16,791 nucleotides of DNA, from contig JAFLKZ010000109.1 of NCBI GenBank assembly GCA_019162915.1, positions 1 through 16,791 of the forward strand, written 5' to 3'. Within the stretch, counting starts at the first letter, position 1, and each line of letters starts with the position of its first letter. Below, in pieces: positions 1-6,570 of this stretch. This DNA is from Campylobacteraceae bacterium. Lineage in GTDB: Bacteria > Campylobacterota > Campylobacteria > Campylobacterales > Sulfurospirillaceae. A program made the position numbers and the translations under genes. Under the pieces are notes generated by a model. It was not told the origin of the DNA and ran no database searches. It saw only the letters and a list, made by a program, of their open reading frames with translations.

Positions 1-988
1 TATTGACCCCTCCTTTGGTTACTTCAGCTTTGGTAAATCCAAAATTTCCAGCAGGTGAAAACTCATAAAATTTAAGCATTTCTAATTTCAACAACTCATC
101 ATTTTTAAGCTTTGAAATCACTTTATCTTCTAATGCCACAGACTCCAAAAAAGCTTTAATAAATCTTTTAGGAAGTGGTAAAGCCGTACTGATTTGCTTT
201 TTGGCATTATCTTTTAAAAGGTCTTTAAGACTCATCTGTGGTAAAAAATCAATGCTCATCTTACCTTTTTTCCAATACAAAGAAGCGCTTAAAACACACG
301 GTCCACTAATGCCTTTATGGGCAAAAAGAAGATTCTCACTAAAGCTTTTTCCTTCTACACTTATCGATGATGGAATGGCTATACCGCTGAGTTCTTTCAT
401 CCAAAACTGCTCTTTTTGCAGCGTAAAACCCACTAAGGCAGGAGTGGGTGATTGAAGAGTGTGTCCAAAATATTCGGCTATCTTATACCCAATGTCGCTC
501 GCCCCAATGCTGGTATAACTAAGCCCACCACTCGCAACTACGAGCTTATGTGTGTAAATTTTTCCTTGGTCAGTATGAATGGTAAAATATTCATTTTTCT
601 CCACATGGGTCACTTTAGTAGAGAGATACAGTTTACATGTAAAGATAGATTTTTCAAAAATAGAGACTAACTCTTTGGCACTTTTACGACAAAACATCTG
701 TCCGTGCAATCTCTCTTCCAACTCTAAATGATACTTTTGAACAAAGGCTAAAGTATCTTGTGGACTAAACCTAAGTAGTGATTTTTCGATAAAATCACCA
801 TCTCCCAAATAGTTATTTTTGGTCGCATGACGATTGGTAAGATTACATTTTCCACCACCCGAGATGAGGATTTTAGCACCCACTCTAGGATTGGCATCGA
901 TAAGGGCAATATCTTTATTTTTGATAAGAGAAGCCGCCATCAAAGCACTAGCTCCTGCCCCTATAAAAGCGATATCGTGGATTCTCAC
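1..988 (-). CDS. NAD(P)/FAD-dependent oxidoreductase, HI0933/BaiN family (C-terminus outside window)
   Basis: This is a flavoprotein of the HI0933/BaiN-type family. The physiological substrate of most members is unknown, so I only assign a cytosolic flavin-dependent oxidoreductase. The N-terminus holds a dinucleotide-binding Rossmann motif, GAGASA at residues 10-15, and the family-typical SGGGKCNLTN at residues 43-52. The visible part ends in a VTKGGV-like motif near residue 328, so about 60 residues are probably lost beyond the window edge (the family is usually about 390-400 residues). The start is GTG at 988, whose GTGA overlaps the TGA stop of trmL by 4 bases, implying translational coupling. 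A TTTACATGTAAA palindrome lies inside the gene at 632-643. The family call is firm; the function is not. Confidence 0.85.
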   Translation of the reverse strand, partial: MRIHDIAFIGAGASALMAASLIKNKDIALIDANPRVGAKILISGGGKCNLTNRHATKNNYLGDGDFIEKSLLRFSPQDTLAFVQKYHLELEERLHGQMFCRKSAKELVSIFEKSIFTCKLYLSTKVTHVEKNEYFTIHTDQGKIYTHKLVVASGGLSYTSIGASDIGYKIAEYFGHTLQSPTPALVGFTLQKEQFWMKELSGIAIPSSISVEGKSFSENLLFAHKGISGPCVLSASLYWKKGKMSIDFLPQMSLKDLLKDNAKKQISTALPLPKRFIKAFLESVALEDKVISKLKNDELLKLEMLKFYEFSPAGNFGFTKAEVTKGGVN

Positions 989-1455
989 GCTTGGTCAAAC
1001 TGCTCAAAATTTTGGCGAATAGCATCGTAGAGAATAATACCAGCAGAAGTAGCTTGGTTTAAACTTCTTCCATTTTTTCCCATCGGAATGGTAATGGCAT
1101 TTTCCCATTTCATTTGCATCAGCTCTAAGGGAAGTCCGGTGGACTCTCCTCCAAAAAAGATAAAATCACCTTTTTGAAATTTTGCTTCAAAATAAGGTTT
1201 TTTAGTCTTGGTCGTTGCAAAGAAAAATCGCTCTAAATGAATTTTATTGGCTTCTAAAAACGCCTCTAAATTTTCCCAAATATGCACTTCCAACAGTGGC
1301 CAATAATCAAGCCCCGCACGCTTGAGCGTTTTATCATTAATCTCGAACATAGTAGGCTTAATGATATGCAACGCACAATCAGCATTGACACACATACGAC
1401 CTATACTTCCCGTATTTTGAGGGATTTGTGGGTGAACTAAAACAATATTAAACAT
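985..1455 (-). CDS. trmL: tRNA (cytidine(34)-2'-O)-methyltransferase TrmL
   Basis: This SPOUT-fold enzyme transfers a methyl group from S-adenosylmethionine to the ribose 2'-OH of the wobble nucleotide 34 in certain leucine tRNAs. It opens with NIVLVHPQIPQNTGSIGR, then has KRAGLDYW, GGESTGLP and IPM..GRSLN, which are the three conserved SPOUT motifs forming the knotted SAM pocket. The 156-residue length matches E. coli TrmL (about 157). The reading frame runs upstream to 1488, but ATG at 1455 is chosen because the family starts directly at this conserved strand and an AGGA ribosome-binding site lies at 1463-1466. It is coupled through a 4-base GTGA overlap to the flavoprotein gene. A 90-base gap with two hairpins separates it from purU, so it may be transcribed separately. 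Confidence 0.93.
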   Translation of the reverse strand: MFNIVLVHPQIPQNTGSIGRMCVNADCALHIIKPTMFEINDKTLKRAGLDYWPLLEVHIWENLEAFLEANKIHLERFFFATTKTKKPYFEAKFQKGDFIFFGGESTGLPLELMQMKWENAITIPMGKNGRSLNQATSAGIILYDAIRQNFEQFDQA

Positions 1456-1471
1456 GCAAAAAAATCCTATC

Positions 1472-1534
1472 TGCCTCACAAGAGGCAAGCTTTAGTACAT
1501 AGCGTAGCGTAGTTTTTTGGGCTTTGCCCAAAAA
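1472..1534 (-). promoter_or_regulatory. two hairpins between purU and trmL
   Basis: The 90-base gap between the purU stop and the trmL start holds two stable inverted repeats. The first, TTTTTGGGC/GCCCAAAAA at 1514-1522 and 1526-1534, is a 9-bp stem with a 3-base loop. The second, TGCCTC/GAGGCA at 1472-1477 and 1482-1487, sits just upstream of the trmL ribosome-binding site. A short direct repeat (AGCGTAGCGTAG, about 1501-1512) lies between them. Neither stem is immediately followed by a clean run of T on either strand, although seven T's follow the second hairpin by a few bases on the minus strand. The pair could be a weak terminator/attenuator or an mRNA-processing element. The structures are visible; the role is inferred. 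Confidence 0.45.
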
Positions 1535-1545
1535 GCGTGTAAAAA

Positions 1546-2388
1546 TCAAAATATTATCGTTTTATTGTCATGGACAAAAATACGCTCATCAAAGACTAAA
1601 TCAAGCGCGTTTGACAAGACATTTTTTTCAACATTTCGACCTGCTCGTTGCATATCTTTCCATGTCATTTCATGCCCCACATGGATGACATCTTGCGCTA
1701 TGATAGGACCTTCATCAAGATGGTTATTGACAAAATGCGCTGTTGCTCCGATGATTTTTACCCCACGCTCAAACGCTTGTTTGTAAGGATTAGCGCCTAT
1801 AAAAGCAGGTAAAAAAGAGTGGTGGATGTTGACCATTCGCTTATCATAGTGACCGACAAATTCACTCGAGAGAATGCGCATGTATTTTGCCAAAACGATA
1901 TAATCGATGGTATAAGCAGATAACACTTCAAGCACTTTATTTTCATGTTCTATGCGATTAAGTCCCTCATGGCTTACATGGTGAAAAGGAATGTTAAATT
2001 TTTCGCTCAATCCTCTTAAATCATCATAATTAGACACAACAGCCAAGATATTGGCATTAAGGTCATCACTGTCATGCTTCAGCAAAATATCACCTAAACA
2101 ATGGCTCTCTTTCGTTCCCATCAAAACAATATCTTTTTTACGTGCTTCTACAACACAGATGTCAGATTTGGCAGGAAGATAAGCCTCGAGTGTGCCTTGA
2201 AAAGCTTTTAAGTCTACCTCTCCACTAAGTTCCGCTCGCATAAAAAACTTACCATTTTCACGGTCAACAAATTCATCATTTTTAATGATATTCAGTTGAT
2301 ACTTAAATACCACATCAGCGATACGATAAATCAGACCTTTTTCATCAGGACAGTCAATTTTTAAAATATAATTTTTTGTTATTTCCAT
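1546..2388 (-). CDS. purU: formyltetrahydrofolate deformylase PurU
   Basis: PurU hydrolyses 10-formyl-tetrahydrofolate to formate and tetrahydrofolate in the cytosol, balancing the one-carbon pool and supplying formate. The 280 residues match E. coli PurU exactly in length. An N-terminal ACT domain (about residues 6-85) is followed by a formyltransferase fold with VNIHHSFLPAF (residues 186-196) and the downstream NHLDEGPI. N187, H189 and D225 line up with the catalytic triad of the formyltransferase family. The ATG lies within the last codons of cca, with a 10-base overlap ATGGAAATAA, so translation is coupled. Cca followed by purU matches the order I recall for C. jejuni. No anomalies are visible. 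Confidence 0.96.
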   Translation of the reverse strand: MEITKNYILKIDCPDEKGLIYRIADVVFKYQLNIIKNDEFVDRENGKFFMRAELSGEVDLKAFQGTLEAYLPAKSDICVVEARKKDIVLMGTKESHCLGDILLKHDSDDLNANILAVVSNYDDLRGLSEKFNIPFHHVSHEGLNRIEHENKVLEVLSAYTIDYIVLAKYMRILSSEFVGHYDKRMVNIHHSFLPAFIGANPYKQAFERGVKIIGATAHFVNNHLDEGPIIAQDVIHVGHEMTWKDMQRAGRNVEKNVLSNALDLVFDERIFVHDNKTIIF

Positions 2389-3497
2389 TGTGCTATTTTC
2401 TCCATTTTTCTTCTTCTTAACTCTAAACCTATTGCTTTATTTTCAAAACCATCGCGGATAACCTCTTGCACATCCACGCCACCACTAAAGACATTTTCAT
2501 AAATACCTAGTTTTATAGCTCTCTTTTTCACACCCTCTTTATAATTTCCCAACCACATTTTAATGGGCAAATCAAGGCTTACATGTAAAAGTATTTCATT
2601 ACTCACTTTGCTTTCATAAAACGGTTGATTCTTAAAAGTACTCAGGTAATGATTAGGTGCTTCTAACTTTTCAAACCAATCGAGAGGTTTTACATGTAAC
2701 CTATTTGCCACGATATAAAAAAAATAGTAAGGGCGTAAAGCCTCTTCAAAATTTTGTTTATATCCTACCAATTCTCGCGCTATTTCAAAAAACTTATCTT
2801 CAACTTTACATGTAAAACATTTTTCAAATAACTGAAGTTGATACATATAAAAAAGACCGAAATGTAAAAATGAAGCACTAAAAAGTTTTTCAAACTCCCA
2901 TAAAATACGAGGTTTACTCAAATCATCTAAGCAAATATCTCTCATCACCTTAAGCGTTTCTTCCTCTATCTTAAAACCAAGCCTTGCACTAAATTGAACC
3001 GCTCTTAAGACTCTTAGACTATCTTCTCTAAAACTTTTTTCATCAATCAGCGCTATTTTTTTAGCGCTAATGCTCTCCATTCCACCCCAAAAGTCTAACA
3101 ACTCGCCACTAAAGATATTTACCATCATCGCGTTCATCGTAAAATCTCGGCGCATGGAGGCAGTTTTCTCATCATCACATATATGGACGTTAAATCCAGT
3201 ATGCCCACTTCCTACTTTGCGCTCAACCCGAGGCAGAGAAAAATCTATATTGCCAAGCTTATAAACAAAAAAACTTTTACCTACACCAACTGCCCCAATC
3301 TTTTGCATTAAAGCATCAAATGCCCGAGGCTCTATATCGTAAACTTCTATATCTAAATCATAAATACTTTGTCCCAAACACAAGTCCCGTACACTGCCCC
3401 CTACTAAATAAGCACGTTTGGTAAAAGAGCTCAAAAAGGAGATGATGTTTTGAATTTGTGCTTTACGTAAAGGGTCTAACTCATCTAAGAGATTCAT
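2379..3497 (-). CDS. cca: CCA tRNA nucleotidyltransferase
   Basis: This enzyme adds or repairs the 3'-terminal CCA of tRNAs without a template. The class II nucleotidyltransferase head is clear: YLVGGSVRD (30-38), metal-binding DLD (47-49), RRDFTMNAM (116-124) and REDSLRVLRAVQFSARLGF (157-175). The remaining ~200 residues are poorly conserved and helical, and no HD phosphohydrolase motif is seen. The frame extends to 3533, but ATG at 3497 is preferred because the upstream residues are unlike the family and a GGA lies about 12 bases ahead; this gives 372 residues. It overlaps the preceding gene by 17 bases and purU by 10. Three TTACATGTAA palindromes fall in its variable C-terminal half, read once as FTCK and twice as LHV. 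A poly(A)-polymerase-like specificity cannot be excluded, but the synteny favours CCA addition. Confidence 0.92.
   Translation of the reverse strand: MNLLDELDPLRKAQIQNIISFLSSFTKRAYLVGGSVRDLCLGQSIYDLDIEVYDIEPRAFDALMQKIGAVGVGKSFFVYKLGNIDFSLPRVERKVGSGHTGFNVHICDDEKTASMRRDFTMNAMMVNIFSGELLDFWGGMESISAKKIALIDEKSFREDSLRVLRAVQFSARLGFKIEEETLKVMRDICLDDLSKPRILWEFEKLFSASFLHFGLFYMYQLQLFEKCFTCKVEDKFFEIARELVGYKQNFEEALRPYYFFYIVANRLHVKPLDWFEKLEAPNHYLSTFKNQPFYESKVSNEILLHVSLDLPIKMWLGNYKEGVKKRAIKLGIYENVFSGGVDVQEVIRDGFENKAIGLELRRRKMEKIAQWK
2579..2816. repeat. cluster of three TTACATGTAA palindromes (dispersed motif)
   Basis: Three copies of the palindrome lie within 240 bases of cca at 2579-2588, 2690-2699 and 2805-2816, the last being the full 12-mer TTTACATGTAAA. 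Elsewhere the motif occurs at 632-643, 6104-6115, 8926-8937, 10942-10951, 13324-13333 and 13979-13988. The 8-base core TACATGTA alone also occurs at 5734-5741 and 16541-16548. Copies occur in two reading frames (FTCK-like and LHV-like); the third frame would create a stop codon. Spacing is irregular, so it is neither a CRISPR nor an iteron array. Confidence 0.9.
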
Positions 3498-3843
3498 TTT
3501 TTTGGTTATCCATGCTCTCCAAATGCTCATCAATACTTGCTAACAAATACTCCAAAAAGTTTAACGTTAAATCTATTTTTGCTTCAATATTTTTATTATT
3601 TGGAGATTGAAAACCCTCAAAAAGAACTAAGATGCGCTCTCTAAGACTTAGATAAAATTGTCTTTGTGATTCTGCAACATGCTCACTCTCCACAGGTTCA
3701 AAAACTTCTACATGAATACTCTCTTCTTTTATCTCAAACGTGTTTACGACGAGTTGGATTTCCTCAGATTTTAATTCTTCTTCTTTTTTGACTGCACCAT
3801 CTAACTCTGCCAGAGTCGAGAGAATCATATCTTTTAGTTCCAT
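3481..3843 (-). CDS. CiaD-position acidic protein of unknown function
   Basis: This is a 120-residue protein without a recognised enzymatic motif. It is rich in Glu, Lys and Leu, begins MELKDMI and ends in a leucine-rich helix followed by a polar tail. No signal peptide or membrane span is visible. By position (small TPR gene before it, cca and purU after it) it corresponds to what I recall as Cj0788 of C. jejuni, named CiaD, a secreted protein linked to host-cell invasion. That correspondence rests on gene order and a weak overall resemblance, not on an alignment. An alternative ATG at 3858 adds five residues; the internal ATG is preferred because it gives the same 10-base overlap with the upstream gene as cca/purU shows. 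If the homology holds, the ancestral role is unlikely to be host-directed. Confidence 0.65.
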   Translation of the reverse strand: MELKDMILSTLAELDGAVKKEEELKSEEIQLVVNTFEIKEESIHVEVFEPVESEHVAESQRQFYLSLRERILVLFEGFQSPNNKNIEAKIDLTLNFLEYLLASIDEHLESMDNQKNESLR

Positions 3844-4082
3844 AGCTTCACCATCCATCTTTCAAATTCTAAAAACTCCACTTCACTATTCATCCCTAAA
3901 AAAAACTTTTTCATCTCTTCATTAACACCGAGATACTTTTTACGAATCCCCGACAACCTTTTGATAGCTATTTTTGCTTCTTTGTTGTCAGGATTTACAC
4001 GAAGTAAATCCTTGTAAATCTCCAAAGCTTGTGTTTTAAGACCTTGAAGTTCGTAAATAGAGGCTAACGTAATAGTTTTCAT
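3834..4082 (-). CDS. small TPR-like protein
   Basis: An 82-residue protein whose first half (about residues 5-37) fits a tetratricopeptide repeat: a paired helix with an A..Y..L...NP.N.EA pattern ending in the typical NPDN turn. The rest is basic and then hydrophobic, with no catalytic motif. It probably mediates a protein-protein contact; no partner can be named. Its ATG overlaps the leuB TGA stop by 4 bases (ATGA), and its own end overlaps the next gene, so it is embedded in a fully coupled cluster. It occupies the position of a small gene before the CiaD locus in Campylobacter. A gene this small within a strictly overlapping operon is very likely real. Confidence 0.8.
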   Translation of the reverse strand: MKTITLASIYELQGLKTQALEIYKDLLRVNPDNKEAKIAIKRLSGIRKKYLGVNEEMKKFFLGMNSEVEFLEFERWMVKLWN

Positions 4083-5152
4083 GCGCGAGAAACATAATCA
4101 GCGATAATAGAACCAATCTGTGTCGTAGAACAAACTTCTTTAGCACCATAATCTGCCAAGTCTTTCGTTCGATAGCCCTCTTGTAATACTTGTTTAATAG
4201 CATTTTCTATTCTATCCGCAGCTTTTGTTTCCCCTAATGCAAAACGAAGCATCATTGCAGCACTCAAAATAGTAGCTATAGGATTCGCAATTCCTTGTCC
4301 TGCGATGTCTGGGGCGGAACCATGAATCGGCTCATACAGTCCGACTTTGCCACCAATAGAAGCGGAAGGAAGTAATCCGATAGAACCACTAATCATACTG
4401 GCTTCATCGCTTAAGATATCACCAAAGATATTGCCCGTTAAAATAACATCAAATTGTCTTGGATTGCGCACTAATTGCATGGCTGCATTGTCAACATACA
4501 TATGCGTTAAGGTCACTTCTGGATACTCTTTGGCAACTTCAATAACGGTATCTCTCCAAAGTTGAGAAACTTCCAAAACATTGGCTTTATCAACGGAACA
4601 AACTATTTTTCGTCGTTTCATAGCTGATTCAAATGCCACTTTAGCAATGCGCTCTATCTCAGGCTTAGTGTAAACCATCGTATTGTAGCCAGTGAAGCCA
4701 TCATTTCCACGAGGTTCACCAAAATAAATACCACCTGTGAGTTCACGAACGACAAATAAATCTACCCCTTTTAAAACTTCTGGTTTGAGGGTACTTGCAT
4801 CTAAAAGTTCATCAAAAACAGTTGTTGGGCGAAGATTTGCAAAAAGTCCTAGTTCTTTTCGAAGCTTTAACAGTCCGCTCTCTGGGCGAAACTGACGTGG
4901 CAAGTTATCCCACTTTTGTCCACCAATCGCACCAAATAAAACAGCGTCACTGCGTAAACATCCCGCAATAGTTTCATCAGGAAGTGGCGTACCTTTAAAA
5001 TCATACGCCACGCCACCCATCAAATACTCTTCATAACGAAGTTCAAAATCTTCATTAGCACACACACTGTCTAAAACTTTGATTGCTTCATCAATAATCT
5101 CAGGACCGATGCCATCGCCTCTAATTACACCGATTTTATAAGTTTTTTTCAC
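4079..5152 (-). CDS. leuB: 3-isopropylmalate dehydrogenase
   Basis: LeuB oxidises and decarboxylates 3-isopropylmalate with NAD+ to 2-oxoisocaproate, the third specific step of leucine biosynthesis. The 357-residue protein has the beta-decarboxylating dehydrogenase pattern: GDGIGPE near residue 12, the substrate loop GLLKLRKELGLFANLRP (93-109), RELTGGIYFGEP (136-147), K189 in VDKAN, D221 in VDNAAMQ, and the metal aspartates D245 and D249 in NIFGDILSDEASM. The nucleotide-binding stretch EPIHGSAPDIAG follows at 274-285. The start codon is GTG, overlapping the leuD TGA by 4 bases. Unlike the usual leuABCD operon, leuA and leuC are not adjacent here on the downstream side, and leuD precedes leuB directly. 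Confidence 0.97.
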   Translation of the reverse strand: MKKTYKIGVIRGDGIGPEIIDEAIKVLDSVCANEDFELRYEEYLMGGVAYDFKGTPLPDETIAGCLRSDAVLFGAIGGQKWDNLPRQFRPESGLLKLRKELGLFANLRPTTVFDELLDASTLKPEVLKGVDLFVVRELTGGIYFGEPRGNDGFTGYNTMVYTKPEIERIAKVAFESAMKRRKIVCSVDKANVLEVSQLWRDTVIEVAKEYPEVTLTHMYVDNAAMQLVRNPRQFDVILTGNIFGDILSDEASMISGSIGLLPSASIGGKVGLYEPIHGSAPDIAGQGIANPIATILSAAMMLRFALGETKAADRIENAIKQVLQEGYRTKDLADYGAKEVCSTTQIGSIIADYVSRA

Positions 5153-5637
5153 TTTGCCATCTCAACTTTCGCATAATTTATCAAACCACCACATGCTAAT
5201 AATTCTTGCATAAAAGGAGGAATTGGAGTAAAACGATAAGTTTTCTCACTGTTTTTTATTTCACCACTTTCCATAGAAACACTGATGACATCGCCCTCTT
5301 TTATCTCATTTGACTCATCCAGTTCAAAGATAGGAAGTCCCATATTAAAAGCATTTCTGTAAAAAATACGTGCAAAACTTTTTGCAACAACAGCACTAAT
5401 ACCCGCTGCTTTTAATGCCATAGGGGCATGTTCACGACTACTACCACAACCAAAATTTTCGCCAGCAACGATGATGTCACCTGCTTTAATTTTATTGACA
5501 AACTGTGGATCTGCATCTTCCATGACATGCCTAGCTAATTCTTTAGGGTCAGAAGTATTCAGGTACCTTGCCGCAATAATCAAATCAGTATCGATGTTAT
5601 CACCAAAATGCCATACTTTTCCAGTTATTTGACTCAT
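5149..5637 (-). CDS. leuD: 3-isopropylmalate dehydratase small subunit
   Basis: LeuD pairs with the iron-sulfur subunit LeuC to isomerise 2-isopropylmalate to 3-isopropylmalate. At 162 residues it is the short LeuD type common in archaea and epsilonproteobacteria, not the ~200-residue enterobacterial form. The swivel-domain signature GCGSSREHAP is at residues 63-72 and the N-terminal FGDNIDTDLI at 11-20. An AAGGA ribosome-binding site at 5643-5647 stands 5 bases ahead of the ATG. It heads the coupled run leuD-leuB-TPR-CiaD-like-cca-purU. LeuC is not in the window. Homoaconitase small subunits look alike, but the direct pairing with leuB supports the leucine pathway. Confidence 0.95.
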   Translation of the reverse strand: MSQITGKVWHFGDNIDTDLIIAARYLNTSDPKELARHVMEDADPQFVNKIKAGDIIVAGENFGCGSSREHAPMALKAAGISAVVAKSFARIFYRNAFNMGLPIFELDESNEIKEGDVISVSMESGEIKNSEKTYRFTPIPPFMQELLACGGLINYAKVEMAK

Positions 5638-5642
5638 GATTA

Positions 5643-5668
5643 TCCTTCGTGTATTTTTTGTGATTTTA
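5643..5668 (-). promoter_or_regulatory. possible -10 element and RBS ahead of leuD
   Basis: The 54-base gap between the ABC ATPase stop and leuD holds a TAAAAT hexamer (5663-5668, minus strand) and an AAGGA ribosome-binding site (5643-5647). The hexamer fits a weak sigma70 -10 and would give a leader of about 20 bases. There is no good -35. Read-through from the ABC gene is an equally good alternative. Confidence 0.35.
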
Positions 5669-5691
5669 TCTAAATAGGGTTATGAAAAAGT

Positions 5692-6480
5692 TTAAAGAAC
5701 TTGTTTGACAAAATAACGGCCATTTTCCAAGCCTACATGTAAAGGTACATCAAACACAAAAGAGAGATGTTCGCTTGTTAAAAGTTCTTCTTTTTTCCCT
5801 TGTTTATAGATAGTCCCATCCTTAATCAAAACTACTTTTGAAATTTCTTCAAAAATTTCTTCCAAGTGATGTGTAATTAAAATAACCGTTCGCTCTTGCG
5901 CAATTTTTTGCATCATCTCGACAAAATTGATTTGCGCTTTTATATCAAGTCCCACCGTTGGCTCATCAAGTATCATTGCTTTGGGGTCGTGAACTAGAGA
6001 GCGCGCTATAATGCACTTTCTAACCTCTCCCGTAGACATCTGTGAGATAGGTTTTTCACTTAAATGTGTTATCTTCAAAAAGGCCAAAACCTCTTCCACT
6101 TTCTTTACATGTAAAGGGCTAAACGCTTGATGGTCATAGAGATGAAAACTACTATAAAATCCTGACATCACGACGTCAAAACCTCTAAGCCAAGGGGAGC
6201 GTGCTGTAAATTCATAATGTAAATCATTCGTAATAATACCTAAATGCTTTTTCAGCTCCCAAATATCCCAAACTTTTTTTCCAAAAACTTCTTTGGTCAT
6301 CTCCGTGCTAAATCGAGGATACAAATCATTTGAAAAAAGCTTGATAAGCGTCGATTTTCCAGAGCCATTGGCACCCAAGACAACGGTATGCTCACCTTCT
6401 TGGATGGTAAGATTGATGTTATTTAAAACATTTGCTTCTTCATAAGCTACATTAACATTTTTAAAATTGACGATGTTCAT
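5692..6480 (-). CDS. orphan ABC transporter ATP-binding protein (ModF/YlmA-like)
   Basis: A single-domain ABC ATPase of 262 residues. Walker A is GANGSGKST (36-44), the signature is degenerate, MSTGEVRK (148-155) instead of LSGGQ, Walker B is MILDEPT (169-175), and the switch histidine is H204. The insertion between Walker A and the signature, with WLRGFDVVMSGFYSS, and the STGE signature resemble the ModF/YlmA group (COG1119), whose exact role is unclear. No permease or binding-protein gene is adjacent, so substrate and partner are unknown, and it may not be a transporter. The frame opens with GTG at 6486; ATG at 6480 is chosen because AGGAG lies 5 bases ahead. Two copies of the TACATGTA motif lie inside, both read as LHV. 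Confidence 0.85.
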   Translation of the reverse strand: MNIVNFKNVNVAYEEANVLNNINLTIQEGEHTVVLGANGSGKSTLIKLFSNDLYPRFSTEMTKEVFGKKVWDIWELKKHLGIITNDLHYEFTARSPWLRGFDVVMSGFYSSFHLYDHQAFSPLHVKKVEEVLAFLKITHLSEKPISQMSTGEVRKCIIARSLVHDPKAMILDEPTVGLDIKAQINFVEMMQKIAQERTVILITHHLEEIFEEISKVVLIKDGTIYKQGKKEELLTSEHLSFVFDVPLHVGLENGRYFVKQVL

Positions 6481-6503
6481 AAACACTCCTAATATATGCC
6501 CTT

Positions 6504-6512
6504 ATTTTAACA
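6504..6512 (-). promoter_or_regulatory. extended -10 promoter candidate for the ABC ATPase gene
   Basis: On the minus strand, TGTTAAAAT (6512 down to 6504) fits an extended -10 element (TGn plus TAAAAT). It would start transcription close to 6497, leaving a short leader carrying the AGGAG site. It lies back to back with the promoter of the diguanylate cyclase gene. Confidence 0.45.
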
Positions 6513-6541
6513 TTATTTCTATCAATCTATCTGATTTTTTG

Positions 6542-6565
6542 TGCTATAATCGGACTTTAAAGGAG
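6542..6565 (+). promoter_or_regulatory. extended -10 promoter and RBS of the diguanylate cyclase gene
   Basis: TGCTATAAT at 6542-6550 is an extended -10 with a perfect TATAAT (6545-6550), preceded by a T-rich tract as usual for epsilonproteobacterial sigma70 promoters. AAAGGAG at 6559-6565 is a strong ribosome-binding site 5 bases before the ATG at 6571. The leader would be only about 13-15 bases, leaving no room for a riboswitch. Confidence 0.75.
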
Positions 6566-6570
6566 AAAGC

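Noticed and set aside
3498..3533. Twelve-codon N-terminal extension of Cca
   Set aside because: The extension is unlike the family, deepens the overlap with the previous gene, and the internal ATG at 3497 is better placed.
6487..6570. A riboswitch ahead of the diguanylate cyclase
   Set aside because: The promoter -10 ends 20 bases before the ATG, so there is no leader long enough for an aptamer.
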